DNA of 64,000 bases. Source: Salipiger mangrovisoli (GTDB lineage: Bacteria; Pseudomonadota; Alphaproteobacteria; Rhodobacterales; Rhodobacteraceae). Under the pieces are notes generated by a model that had not been told where the DNA came from, searched no databases, and worked only from the letters and a program-made list of their open reading frames with translations. Below are positions 24,501 to 32,853 of this stretch, one piece after another. Numbering within the stretch: position 1 is the first letter of the stretch; the number at the start of each line of letters is the position of its first letter. Position numbers and translations under genes: made by a program. Location of the stretch: assembly GCF_015223355.1 (NCBI RefSeq), contig NZ_JADFFK010000001.1, forward strand, positions 558,001 through 622,000. The letters are read 5' to 3'.

Positions 24501-27500
24501 CTGCTGACGGGCGCGCTCGAGGAGGGCGAAAGCTACCGCGTCGAGGTGAGCTCGGTTGGAGCTGATGGCAAGACGCGCGGTTGGGTTTCGGCTGGCGTGA
24601 TCACCGCCACCATGGCCCCGCCCGCGCCGCCGCTCATCGCAGCCAGCGCCGCGCCTTTCGAGATCCCCGATGCTGCAGGAAGCGCCCGCCGCCCCGGCAT
24701 CCTGCTGAGCTGGCCGGTTCCGTCGAACAAGATGCTTCGCGTGACCTGGCAGTTGCGCATTGCTGCAACTGGCGCGCTGGTGCAGCGTGGGCTCTTCGCC
24801 GAGGCCTCCGAGGGCAGCGTGCTGATCTCCGATGGTCTCGTGCCGGGCGTCGCGTATCAGATCAGGCCGAGCTTCGTGACGGGCGCCTCCGACCAGAGAA
24901 CCTGGGCAGACTGGCTCGACGTCACCGCACCCGATGTGCGTCTCGAGCGGAATGATCTCGATGACGCGCTCACGGCGGAGCTGGACGCGGCGACGGCTGC
25001 CGCCAACAAAGCCCTCGCCGACGCCGAATCGGCCGATCAGCACGCGACCCAGGTGCAAGAGAGCCTCGACGCTCAGGTGGGTGACCTTCTGCAAGGGTAT
25101 GGCACCATTGGCGATGCTGTGGGCGTGGCCGAGCAGGCGAGAGACGACGCGCAGGCAGCCAGCACCAGTGCGGCGGCTGATCAGGTGGCAGCAACCCAGG
25201 CGGCAGACGCCGCCGAGCAGTCGGCAACCAACGCGCAGGGCAGCGCGTCTGCGGCCAGCACCAGTGCGACCGCAGCGGCCACTAGCTCGACTGAGGCAGG
25301 GGATTCCGCCAGCGCGGCGTTGGGCAGCGCCAACACGGCAAGCACGGCGGCGGGGGATGCCGAGACCTACCGGGACGAGGCGGCGGTCAGCGCCTCCGCT
25401 GCGGGGCTGTCCAGCGTGGCTGCGCAGGCAGCGCAGGGCGTGGCGGTCAGCACCGTGGCGCTTAACGCGCACGTGACGGACTTCAACGAGGACGGGACGT
25501 ACTACACCAACATCATCATCGGCGATCCGCTGACCCCGGAAGGCATGTCGGGCGACTGGACTTACGTAGACACGACCGAGGGCCGGGCCGCCACCATCTC
25601 GGTGCCCCCGTTGGCTAACCGGCACCTCGTGCCTCGCTACCTCCTGCGCAACGGCACGGGCCGCACCTACCGCATGCGCGTCAAGGCGCGGTACACCGGC
25701 ACCGGGGCATTGGTTGGGCCTATGTCCCTACAGTTCCGTCGCATCAAGGCCGACTTCACGGACGGGGGTGCCGTCGGTAACGTGTCGGTGACCTTCGATG
25801 CCTCCGGGCAGTGGCAAGAGTTCGTGCACGAATGGACCGAGGTAGCTGTTTCCTCGCTGACGCCGTGGATCAGGGGCTTCGTCTTTGCGCCTGCCACCTA
25901 CACGGGCAGCGGCACCTTGGAGGTGGTCTACATCTCCGTGGAGGATGTGACCGAGGAGCTTAAAGCGACCAACGCGGCCACGGCAGCAGCGGGCAGCGCA
26001 GAGGATGCCGCCGCGAGCGCGTCCGGGGCTACTCAGGCGGCCAGCGCGGCCAGCACGTCCGAGACCAATGCCAGCACCAGCGCCGGGGATGCTTCGACCG
26101 CTGCTGGGCAGGCGTCGTCCAGCGCAGCCGCTGCGGCGGGGGCGAGCAACGAAGCGGCGGAATACAGCCGCCTTGCGGCCGTCACCAAGCGCGCGGCGTC
26201 TACCCGGAACATGATCTACGAGCCGAACGGTGACGAATACGCGGCTGGCGCTAACCCGGAGTTCTGGAACGGCTCTGTGACCGTTGGGGCTGGCTCCCCC
26301 AGCGCGGCCCCGGCTGGGTCGAAAAGCCTCAAGATGACCGACGGTGCGATGGTCGATCCGGTCTACACCGGCAATTTCAAGGACCGTCGTTATCGGTTCA
26401 GTGGTTGGGTCTATACCGGCAATCAGACGCAGGGCACCGCGCGCTTCGCCATGCGGGGGGAGAACCTTTCCGGCACTGCCGTCGCGTTTTATACCGCCCC
26501 CGCCACCTACTTCGACGCAGCGTCCACTTGGAAGTTCTATGAGCTGGACGTTGTTGTCACCAGTGATACCTCTTGGATCGCCCCCGGCATCGACCTGAAC
26601 GGGCAGGCGGCGGGCGACCTCATCAACCTGTGGGACTTCCGGTGTGTGGACGTTACCGAGGAGTTCAATGCGGACGTCTCGGCTACGGCTGCGGCATCGT
26701 CGGCCACTACGGCGGCATCGTCGGCAACCACCGCCGGGCAGCAGGCGAATACCGCAACCACGCAAGCGGGGCTCGCCACGACCAAGGCGGGCGAGGCGCT
26801 GACCTACAGCCAAGCCGCTGCCGCCAGCGCGTCCGATGCTGACGGCCGTGCGGTTGCTGCGGCTCTGTACCAGTCGATCACTGCCCGCCTTGCGGGGCAG
26901 GGGGTCAGCTGCCTGCCCGACCCCTACTTCTCGACCTACGGGGAGGCCGGAGGCGACTGGGCGAACTTCGCCAACGGGCCGTCGCTGGTAGGCTCTGCCA
27001 ACGACATCTTCCCGGTCGGCAAGACGCTGCAATTCAACCGCACCGATTTCTCGCTGAACGAGGGCGTGCTCATTTCGCAGTCCGGTGGCTGGGAAGGGCC
27101 GGAGAACGAAGACGCCTACGTGGTGGAGGTCTGCTTCACGTACATTGGCGGGACGGGCATCAGCGGCGCGGGCATCCTGCTGGACTGGAACACGACGACC
27201 ACCGAGTTCCGTGCGTCTGCACGGCTTGAGGACATGATCAACGGGCCGCTCAAAACCGGCACGCCCATGTTTGCGCAAGCCCTGCTGAAACGCCCCGCAG
27301 GGTTCACTGGCACGTTTACCACCCACGATCTGTGGTTCATTGCCAACTACCCGAACAGCGGGCTCGGGCCGAACGAGCGAAAGCACCTCAAGCTGCACTA
27401 CATGCAAATTCGCCCGGCCTCGGTGGACGAAATTCGCAACCTTGAGACTGCCGCTACTGTGACCGAAGACACCCAGACGCTCGCCACGCTGGACGGCAAG

Positions 27501-29447
27501 GCGCGGGCGACCAAGGGCATTGCGGTGGTCGCCACCAGCGGCGGCAGCACCTTCGTCTCGGAGCTGCGGCAGACGAGCTATGCCAACCCGGACGGGACCG
27601 GCGGCTCGGCGATCCAGCTTCGCGCGGACACCATTATCGCGGATGGGACGCTCGCGGCCTCGAAACTCGCGGTCGGCTTCGGGGGCAACCTGCTCACCAA
27701 CACAGGCTTCTGGGCGGGCTTCTCGGACTGGAGAACTTTCGCGAGTGGAGGATCGGGGGGGCAAACCTCGTTCCAGCTTCGCGAGCCGGGGCAAACGTGG
27801 GCAGGTCTGCTCTACCCCACGCTCCTCATATACCAGAGCGGGACCGCTACCGATGGCTATGCCGATATCACTTCCGACCCTGTGTATACCATTGACGGCG
27901 ACTCCGGTCTCGGCGCGCAGGTAACGCCTGACAAACGCTATGAAGCGACGATCTACTGCTCGACGCACCGTTGCACGGGGCAGTTGCGCATCCACTGGCT
28001 CGATGAGGCGGGGAACTCCATCAACTACGCGGGTCCGACGAACATCCCTACGGCAGTCAGCGATAGCGCCAACCCGGACAAGTGGCCGCGCCATGTCGTT
28101 CGCGGGGTCGCCCCAGCAAACGCCGCTTACGCGCGCATTCACATTCGCAAGCTCGGCACGCTGTCGGGGACGAACAGCTACATGTTCATTCACAAGCCGA
28201 TGCTGTGTGAAGTCCCCGCCAATGCCACGGAGATGACGCCCTACAGTCCGGGTGGGTCTACCTTCATCGACGGGGCAACGGTCAAAACCGGATCGCTCTC
28301 GGCGCTGGCCATCGGCGCGGACAAGATGAATGCGCGGTATCTCGAAATCACCGAGCAACTCGCCCTAGACGCGGCCCAAGCCGGTTTCACCATGGGCAAG
28401 ACCTCCGCGGCAGACCTCACCAACGACGGCATCTACATGGGCCGCACCGACAGCGGCGGTTCCATCGGCTTCGGTTTCAACGTGGGCGTGCAGTCTAACG
28501 GGGCAGGCTACCCGGAATACCTCCGGGCGACCGAAGACACGGGCATCGAGATTGTCAACGCCAAGCACTACCGCAACCTGACCGCAGCCTCGGCGCCAAT
28601 CCTTGTCTCCACCGGCCAGACCATCACCCTGCCCACGACGGCCACCAAGCTGAACCTGGAGATCGTCGGCGGCGGGGGTGGTGGCTCTGCGGGTGGCAAC
28701 GATTATAATATCACTTCCGGCTCTGCCCATACCGGCAAGGCAGGCACGACGACAACCGTGCAGCTCTATGACGGCACCACGCTGAAGAAGACCTGGACCG
28801 CAGCTGGAGGCATCGAGCGGACCTATCGCCGCAGTTCCAGGAATGGCACCTATGGGGACTCCTCGCTCTTCGCAACCGGGGGAAGGGATGGGGATTGGCC
28901 GGATGGAAGTGGTCAGGTCGGCAGCCTTGGCTCGGGTGGCGGCGGAGGTGGCGGGGGTTCCCGTGGTGGTACCGGCGGCGCTGCTGGTTCGGTCACGACC
29001 ATCACCGGCTTTGACATCTCCACCTATACCACACCGAAGATCACCATCACGGTCGGCTCCGGCGGTATCGGAGGTATCGGTGCCGGTGGTGGTGACGGCG
29101 GTCCTGGTGGCAGGGGTGGTAACGGGGCAGTCCGCTATAGTGTTTCCCAGGAGGAGATGATCCGAGCCGACGTCATTCCGCTGGAGCCGACGGCGCAGGG
29201 CACCATGTCGAACCATGGCCCGTTCCCGAACGTTGTCGGCGGCTCCGCTGGTCTCTGGATCATCTCCATCGACAGCGCCGCCGCGGACGTGGCTTTCGGA
29301 CAGGTCGAGATCAACGACAACGGCGGCTACATCACCGGCGCGCAAAATCAACAGGTCTGTTTCGTCAGCTCTAAACGGCCTGTGGTGCTGACCACCCCGC
29401 ACTCGGCGCGAACCCTGATGTATCAGTTTTTCAAGATGGGTGATTGA
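21531..29447 (+). CDS. Host specificity / central tail fibre protein (fused gpI-gpJ, TipJ-like)
   Basis: A 2,638-residue protein from TTG 21531, ten bases after GAAGGG; ATG 21462 would overlap the peptidase by 77 bases. Residues 1-140 resemble tail assembly protein I with a hydrophobic hairpin (about 95-145). The TipJ core follows (NVANRYGSFPYVIGRHRMFP), running to about 800, then Fn3-like domains (about 900-1140). After that come Ala/Ser/Thr-rich helical spacers (about 1,145-1,315, 1,475-1,555, 1,710-1,785) alternating with beta-sandwich modules (about 1,320-1,474, 1,559-1,707, 1,787-1,965, 2,045-2,240). A polyglycine domain (about 2,360-2,535) and a final beta domain end the protein. It binds the host receptor. 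Confidence 0.9.
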   Translation: MLDHLTHADGIEVSIEHHPCARTEWEITRAPIGATVAEIVALSNIDCARFGTFPTVILLRGDRIDVVPLNMWRKVRPKSGTRVEIAFPMGEPGTLALIASAALPHAAAYAATALKLTGMYYALTVAAITVVGALTINALIPPAQQGGTGAGPQNFAITGVANVANRYGSFPYVIGRHRMFPSLTASGYSETVGRSIFYRGRMTFGYGPVALEDLRIGTTPIWEYDGVELEFLNVDRDRTLAAMPQLADLVITRTEEAQTPKAFVAPGSEGYVFAPGGLAKSASLTITPSPLAYYASLDVVVEVSEGGGAWSAVATYPGITGTVTFSAGAFSDGVQRSWRVRIAAATEAPAVPGSALRRKSSEGVTVTAASAVYQAPSAGWRKGSETMRLYAQDVTEDGYSDVPQHNDPVVKYTRLETTSAAIDLTFPQGLYKTRSSGKVSGHGTDFQFEYQSTEGGLGEADWIDLGIDNIHAKATTLFRWTKHISFPAPGEYAIRVTRRWLIDEDPGDVNTATLTAIRSFGDGDLPSHEGVAEVAFRIKASEQLNGQIDSLNAIVQQLAPMWDGSAWTEPQPIRHPAWAFLQALRGPHLRRPVPASRIDLEAFRAWAEQEPHWTCDYVIDTPTQVADVLDVIAASGRAKRTLTDLKWSVIRESAAHPVRQVFTPRNSWGFKAEHRFPREIHGFRVKVRSERLEWQEDEILVLMDGYTRKTASELETLELPGVVVTAESEDEGNAFRLARYHLAAALHRPATYTLQTGWEHLRVTRGDKVRLVHDAALIGVGQGRIKAVGQDGSGSLASITLDDCLYGTSGEFRLTVRTVAGEAIFTATAPADPTTRLWTVASGSGIAAADVTPGDLAIVEEVAQRSAEMLVSAIRPNTEDGAELVLVDAALEVLDADSGVIPPYDPVITEPRDPASVGLPVAPVVISAYSSNLTQLVLPDLSVRPRIAVQLAPFVTGAAAEGVTLQLRWSDAEAEAVWAYGEKVSAGEYTLLTGALEEGESYRVEVSSVGADGKTRGWVSAGVITATMAPPAPPLIAASAAPFEIPDAAGSARRPGILLSWPVPSNKMLRVTWQLRIAATGALVQRGLFAEASEGSVLISDGLVPGVAYQIRPSFVTGASDQRTWADWLDVTAPDVRLERNDLDDALTAELDAATAAANKALADAESADQHATQVQESLDAQVGDLLQGYGTIGDAVGVAEQARDDAQAASTSAAADQVAATQAADAAEQSATNAQGSASAASTSATAAATSSTEAGDSASAALGSANTASTAAGDAETYRDEAAVSASAAGLSSVAAQAAQGVAVSTVALNAHVTDFNEDGTYYTNIIIGDPLTPEGMSGDWTYVDTTEGRAATISVPPLANRHLVPRYLLRNGTGRTYRMRVKARYTGTGALVGPMSLQFRRIKADFTDGGAVGNVSVTFDASGQWQEFVHEWTEVAVSSLTPWIRGFVFAPATYTGSGTLEVVYISVEDVTEELKATNAATAAAGSAEDAAASASGATQAASAASTSETNASTSAGDASTAAGQASSSAAAAAGASNEAAEYSRLAAVTKRAASTRNMIYEPNGDEYAAGANPEFWNGSVTVGAGSPSAAPAGSKSLKMTDGAMVDPVYTGNFKDRRYRFSGWVYTGNQTQGTARFAMRGENLSGTAVAFYTAPATYFDAASTWKFYELDVVVTSDTSWIAPGIDLNGQAAGDLINLWDFRCVDVTEEFNADVSATAAASSATTAASSATTAGQQANTATTQAGLATTKAGEALTYSQAAAASASDADGRAVAAALYQSITARLAGQGVSCLPDPYFSTYGEAGGDWANFANGPSLVGSANDIFPVGKTLQFNRTDFSLNEGVLISQSGGWEGPENEDAYVVEVCFTYIGGTGISGAGILLDWNTTTTEFRASARLEDMINGPLKTGTPMFAQALLKRPAGFTGTFTTHDLWFIANYPNSGLGPNERKHLKLHYMQIRPASVDEIRNLETAATVTEDTQTLATLDGKARATKGIAVVATSGGSTFVSELRQTSYANPDGTGGSAIQLRADTIIADGTLAASKLAVGFGGNLLTNTGFWAGFSDWRTFASGGSGGQTSFQLREPGQTWAGLLYPTLLIYQSGTATDGYADITSDPVYTIDGDSGLGAQVTPDKRYEATIYCSTHRCTGQLRIHWLDEAGNSINYAGPTNIPTAVSDSANPDKWPRHVVRGVAPANAAYARIHIRKLGTLSGTNSYMFIHKPMLCEVPANATEMTPYSPGGSTFIDGATVKTGSLSALAIGADKMNARYLEITEQLALDAAQAGFTMGKTSAADLTNDGIYMGRTDSGGSIGFGFNVGVQSNGAGYPEYLRATEDTGIEIVNAKHYRNLTAASAPILVSTGQTITLPTTATKLNLEIVGGGGGGSAGGNDYNITSGSAHTGKAGTTTTVQLYDGTTLKKTWTAAGGIERTYRRSSRNGTYGDSSLFATGGRDGDWPDGSGQVGSLGSGGGGGGGGSRGGTGGAAGSVTTITGFDISTYTTPKITITVGSGGIGGIGAGGGDGGPGGRGGNGAVRYSVSQEEMIRADVIPLEPTAQGTMSNHGPFPNVVGGSAGLWIISIDSAAADVAFGQVEINDNGGYITGAQNQQVCFVSSKRPVVLTTPHSARTLMYQFFKMGD

Positions 29448-29987
29448 ATGCTCCTCTACTACGACACCGAGACCGGGCAGGGCCTCTATGCCATGCAGCC
29501 TCCAAAGGACGCGCCACGTCCGGAGGGGGCTTACGTCGAGCTGGGGGACGTCCCCGCGCCCGCGAACCTCCATCTTCTGCGGGTCGATCTCGACACGCTG
29601 GAGCTGGAGGTCGTCATCCCGCCGGTGACCGCCGAGGACGTGACGGCAGAGCGGGACCGGCGCATCAACGGCGGCTTCACCTTCGGTGGGGTCGCCTATC
29701 AGACCAGGCCCGAGGACCGCGAGAACATGGCCGGGGCCAGCACGGCGGCGCTCTCGGCGATCATGAATGGCGCGCAGGTTGGGGACGTCTACTGGCACGG
29801 CGGCGCAACGCCGTTCTCGTGGATCGCGCAGGACAACACGCTGACCGAGATGGACGCGCAAACCATGTTCGCCTTCGGTCAGGCGGCCATGGAGCACAAG
29901 CAGGCGCACATCTTCGCGGCGCGCGAAATCAAGGACATGGACCCGATCCCGCAGGACTTCGCGGATGACAGCCGGTGGCCGGCATGA
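29448..29987 (+). CDS. DUF4376-like tail fibre accessory protein
   Basis: A 179-residue protein beginning immediately after the fibre stop. The N-terminal part is short and beta-rich (LLYYDTETGQGLYAMQPP). Residues about 65-165 match the DUF4376 layout (ERDRRINGGFTFGGVAYQTRPEDRENMAGASTAALSAI, then FSWIAQDNTLTEMDAQTMFAFGQAAMEHKQAHIFAAREIKD). DUF4376 proteins accompany tail fibres and may assist assembly or cap the fibre. The next ATG overlaps its stop. Confidence 0.75.
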   Translation: MLLYYDTETGQGLYAMQPPKDAPRPEGAYVELGDVPAPANLHLLRVDLDTLELEVVIPPVTAEDVTAERDRRINGGFTFGGVAYQTRPEDRENMAGASTAALSAIMNGAQVGDVYWHGGATPFSWIAQDNTLTEMDAQTMFAFGQAAMEHKQAHIFAAREIKDMDPIPQDFADDSRWPA

Positions 29988-30622
29988 TGCTGAAGGAGTT
30001 TCTGCCGCGTGTCCGCACGGGCGCGGGTCTCACGCGCGACTTTCTCTATCTCATCGCCGTTGTGACACCGGCGATGATGATCTTTCTCTACGGTCTCTAT
30101 GCCTACAATCGCGAGTGGATCGTCGCGACGGTGAAGGCTGAGCTGGGCATAGATGGTCTGGCGACCGAAGGGGCGGTGACGCGCCTCGCCGAGACGGTCG
30201 AGGGGCTGGCCGAGGACGTGCGGCGGGCGACGGGCGAAGATCGGGTGATCCGGCAGCCGCAGGGGCTCTCTTACGTCGAAGAGCCCGTCTCGATCGGTGA
30301 GAACGTGGTGCTCTGGCTGACCGTCGCACGCACCCGGCTTGGCAAGAACTGCCGCCTCACCGACTGGACGCCGCTCTTCTCGGATAGCCGCAACGTACCG
30401 CTTGCTGGGACGCGTCCGCATCCGGGCGGGGTCCGCAGGCAGATCGGGGACGACTTCGAAAAGCTCCGGGTCGAGATGGTGCCGCCGCCGGGGCTCCTGC
30501 CGGGGCGGATCGAGCTTTACCTGGTGCTCGACTATGAATGCTCGAGCGACAGAGACGGCACCCGCGTCATCACCCGCGTGCCGGACCGTACCGACGTCGT
30601 GACCTATCAGCTGATGGGGTGA
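29984..30622 (+). CDS. Membrane-anchored phage protein of unknown function (intact copy of a duplicated gene)
   Basis: A 212-residue protein; ATGs at 29984 and 29987 both overlap the upstream stop. One transmembrane segment lies near residues 20-42 (FLYLIAVVTPAMMIFLYGLYAY), then a helical stretch and a soluble domain of about 130 residues (ENVVLWLTVARTRLGKNC ... IELYLVLDYECSSDR). The C-terminal 105 residues recur almost unchanged in the pseudogene at 30988-31296. Location between the fibre and lysis genes could suggest a lysis or superinfection role, but no family is recognised. Confidence 0.6.
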   Translation: MMLKEFLPRVRTGAGLTRDFLYLIAVVTPAMMIFLYGLYAYNREWIVATVKAELGIDGLATEGAVTRLAETVEGLAEDVRRATGEDRVIRQPQGLSYVEEPVSIGENVVLWLTVARTRLGKNCRLTDWTPLFSDSRNVPLAGTRPHPGGVRRQIGDDFEKLRVEMVPPPGLLPGRIELYLVLDYECSSDRDGTRVITRVPDRTDVVTYQLMG

Positions 30623-30684
30623 GCGCGGCCCCTGTATCGGTAGCGCAACCTCCCTTGCGCTGAAGGTACGCTGGGGCCGCGCTC
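30621..30684 (+). other. Nested hairpin after the membrane-protein gene
   Basis: An outer perfect 12-bp stem (GAGCGCGGCCCC 30621-30632 with GGGGCCGCGCTC 30673-30684) encloses an inner 7-bp stem (AGCGCAA 30642-30648 with TTGCGCT 30655-30661). There is no T-run. A related stem follows the duplicated copy (31300-31394) with a paired G-C to A-T change, so the structure appears selected. It may be an unusual terminator or a structured RNA. Confidence 0.6.
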
Positions 30685-30827
30685 TTGGGCGGGCTTTGCA
30701 GCAAGGAACAAGTGCGGCCGCGGCAGCCACAGCGTTGCGCATCCTGGAAGCCGTCGCGCGCCCGTCGAGTGATTCCTCAATACCACATTCTTCCCGATTC
30801 CTCACGTCATCGCGCGGGCTTTTCTTC

Positions 30828-31296
30828 ATGGAGATCGCAATGCGACAGGAAATCCACGCCCTTCAGGCGGGGGCGAATGCACTCGGCTTCTCGGCCGGGC
30901 GCGCAGATGGCCTCTGGGGGCCGAAGAGCGAGCGCGCTGCTGGCGGCGCACGAGGGCCGCTGGGGCGATCCGGTCGAGGCGCCCGACTCGATCAATGAGA
31001 ACGTGGTGCTCTGGCTGACCGTCGCACGCACCCGGCTTGGCAAGAACTGCCGCCTCACTGACTGGACGCCGCTCGTTTCCGATTGCCGCAACTTACCCCT
31101 TGCTGGGACGCGTCCGCATCCCGGCTGGGTCCGAAGACAGATCGGGAACGATTTCGAAAAGCTCCGGGTCGAGATGGTGCCGCCGCCTGGGCTTTTGCCG
31201 GGGTGGATCGAGCTTTACCTGGTGCTCGACTATGACTGTTCCGGCAAGCACGTCCCGGACCGAACGGACGGGGTGACTTACCAGCTCTTGGGGTGA
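30828..31296 (+). pseudogene. Chimeric remnant: endolysin 5' end fused to membrane-protein 3' end
   Basis: From ATG 30828/30840 the sequence encodes the endolysin N-terminus (MRQEIHALQAGANALGFSAG...) almost identically to 31673-31830. A small deletion after GLWGPK shifts the frame. From about 30988 the other frame carries the C-terminal domain of the 29984-30622 protein (ENVVLWLTVARTRLGKNC ... VTYQLLG). A continuous 203-codon frame spans part of it but joins unrelated pieces. Best explained as a tandem duplication of the membrane-protein/endolysin segment followed by a deletion across the inner junction. Confidence 0.75.
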
Positions 31297-31299
31297 GGT

Positions 31300-31394
31300 G
31301 AGCGCGACCGATGGGCCGGGGAAGCCCTCACTGAAAAGCACAACCCTCGGGACGGGAGCAAAATGTGCCTAGTGCGGAAGAGGTGGTCGCGCTC
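31300..31394 (+). other. Second copy of the post-gene stem, with long loop
   Basis: A perfect 10-bp stem GAGCGCGACC (31300-31309) with GGTCGCGCTC (31385-31394), separated by 75 bases. Compared with the stem at 30621-30684, one base pair differs on both arms (G-C there, A-T here), a compensatory change. It follows the stop of the duplicated segment in the same way. Confidence 0.5.
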
Positions 31395-31646
31395 TTTGCC
31401 ACGGTTACGTCGCGGTAAGGTCAGAGGGTATGCCGGCTGGAAACAGTGGTGACATTCTGTGGCCGAAATGTCTCGGGATTGAGGTCCATCCCTGAAGTCT
31501 TGGCGCTGGCGCGACACCCTTGTCTGCTGCCATTGGGCGAGTGAGCGACCGCCGCGCAGCTTAATTCATTGGAGGTGCTCCTCGACCCACACAGGGAGAG
31601 TGTCGCGCCGATCTTCAACCTTAGAGAGAATTTACCTTTTTGCAAG
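31395..31646. other. Intergenic region before the endolysin
   Basis: No credible gene in these 250 bases. The segment presumably holds a promoter for the lysis genes, because a strong terminator follows at 31647. I see no convincing -35/-10 pair. Confidence 0.3.
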
Positions 31647-31671
31647 GCCCCGCCATCGCGCGGGGCTTTTT
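31647..31671 (+). terminator. Rho-independent terminator just before the endolysin start
   Basis: A 7-bp stem GCCCCGC (31647-31653) / GCGGGGC (31660-31666), a six-base loop and five Ts (31667-31671). It ends one base before ATG 31673 and 13 bases before the likely start 31685. It would stop upstream transcripts unless an antiterminator acts, so lysis-gene expression may depend on readthrough. A decayed version lies upstream of the chimeric remnant (about 30805-30826). Confidence 0.75.
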
Positions 31672-31684
31672 CATGGAGATCGCA

Positions 31685-32488
31685 ATGCGACAGGAAATCC
31701 ACGCCCTCCAGGCGGGGGCGAATGCGCTCGGCTTTTCGGCCGGGCGCGCAGATGGCCTCTGGGGGCCGAAGACTGAGGCGGGCCTGCTGGCGCTGCTGGC
31801 GGCGCACGAGGGCCGCTGGGGCGATCCGGTCGAGGCGATGCACGAGGCGATCATCGACCTCGGCTATCTTGCCGCCGGGCCGGTCAGTAGGGTCTGGACG
31901 CCTGAGCTTGACCGCGGGCTGCGCGCGCTCGTCGATGCCGAGGGGCTGCCACGCGCAGGCGCGGTCGTCGAGGAGGTCATGGTGTCGCCCGGCTGGGGCG
32001 GCTGGGTCTCTCACGAGAAGCAGGTGCTCCAGGGAAGCGCCGGCTACCTGGTCAGCCTCTTTGTGCTGCACACCACGGCGACCACGGCGACCTGGTGGCA
32101 GGGCAAGTCCAACCGGCAGATGTTCGAGGAAGTGCGCGGCTGGCACCTAGCCAATGGCTGGCGCGACATCGGCTATCACGGGGTGATCTTCCCGGATGGC
32201 GAGGTGATCGAGGGGCGCGCCTGGTCCGAGGTCGGCGCGCATGTCATCGGTCACAACGCGGGCTCGCTCGGCTACTCGATGGTCCCGGTGCAGACCGTGA
32301 CCCACATGGGCAAGCCCGAGGACTTCTACACCCGCGAGACTCTCGAGGCGATGCGCGGCGTGATCGCCAAGGCCTGCAACGCCACGCAAATCCGCCGGAT
32401 CGCCGGGCACAACGAATTCGCCAACAAGCTCTGCCCCGGCTTCAAGGTCGAGGATGCGGCATGGGCACCGATGGGGTGGGCCGCATGA
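31685..32488 (+). CDS. Endolysin: N-acetylmuramoyl-L-alanine amidase with peptidoglycan-binding domain
   Basis: A 267-residue endolysin. ATG 31685 is chosen because GGAG (31675-31678) lies six bases upstream; ATG 31673 abuts the terminator. Residues about 1-50 are a peptidoglycan-binding motif (ALQAGANALGFSAGRADGLWGPKTEAGLLALL). An Amidase_2/PGRP domain runs from about 110: the zinc ligands are His in FVLHTTAT, His in GAHVIGHNAG (or HNEFANK) and Cys in LCPGFK. It cleaves the sugar-peptide amide bond at lysis. No signal peptide, so it needs the holin-like protein downstream. ATGA overlap with the next gene. Confidence 0.88.
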   Translation: MRQEIHALQAGANALGFSAGRADGLWGPKTEAGLLALLAAHEGRWGDPVEAMHEAIIDLGYLAAGPVSRVWTPELDRGLRALVDAEGLPRAGAVVEEVMVSPGWGGWVSHEKQVLQGSAGYLVSLFVLHTTATTATWWQGKSNRQMFEEVRGWHLANGWRDIGYHGVIFPDGEVIEGRAWSEVGAHVIGHNAGSLGYSMVPVQTVTHMGKPEDFYTRETLEAMRGVIAKACNATQIRRIAGHNEFANKLCPGFKVEDAAWAPMGWAA

Positions 32489-32775
32489 CCCGCGCCGTCC
32501 ACTACCGCGACCGCAATGCCTTCCTGCAGGACCGCGCGCCCGGCTCGTTCTGGATCAGCGGTCCGGAAGAGAAGGGCGACCAGAGCTTCCTCTTCTTCTG
32601 TCCCTGCGGCTGCGGCGACAAGTCGGTGCTGAATATCGGCAACGGCTTCAAGCCGAAGCACGGGCCGAGCTGGTGCTGGAACGGCTCGACCGCCGCGCCC
32701 GAGCTCGCGCCCTCGGTCAACTGGCAGGGCCACTGGCACGGCTGGCTGCAGGCCGGTGTCTGGCGATCGTGCTGA
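32485..32775 (+). CDS. DUF6527-like small metal-binding phage protein
   Basis: A 96-residue protein whose ATG overlaps the endolysin stop. The motif FLFFCPCGCGDKSVLNIG, then a Trp-rich PSWCWNGS and a final WQGHWHGWLQAG, suggest a zinc-binding fold like DUF6527. Such proteins occur beside endolysin and holin genes in Rhodobacterales prophages. Function unknown. Confidence 0.6.
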   Translation: MTRAVHYRDRNAFLQDRAPGSFWISGPEEKGDQSFLFFCPCGCGDKSVLNIGNGFKPKHGPSWCWNGSTAAPELAPSVNWQGHWHGWLQAGVWRSC

Positions 32776-32853
32776 TCCTCCTTCCGATTTCAGACTGGCG
32801 CCTGGCGCTGGTCCTCTCCGCGGCTGCGGTCGCTCTCCCGAAAGGACACCTTG

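Noticed and set aside
23085-25625. An 846-codon minus-strand frame opposite the fibre gene
   Set aside because: It is the GC-driven shadow of the fibre protein: Arg/Ala/Gly/His-rich, no domain pattern, no ribosome site. The same holds for other long antisense frames, such as 25728-28358, 9755-11770 and 48532-50628.
24950-26880. Repeated GC-rich units in the fibre gene that could look like a CRISPR or tandem-repeat array
   Set aside because: They are in-frame Ala/Ser/Thr codons of coiled-coil spacers with irregular spacing, with no cas genes or uniform repeats.
28600-29447. Possible diversity-generating retroelement variable region at the fibre end
   Set aside because: No reverse transcriptase, template repeat or adenine-biased duplicate was found in the window.
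30685-31296. An apparently complete 203-residue gene
   Set aside because: Its first half is endolysin sequence read in the wrong frame and its second half is a duplicate of the membrane protein, so it is a recombination remnant.
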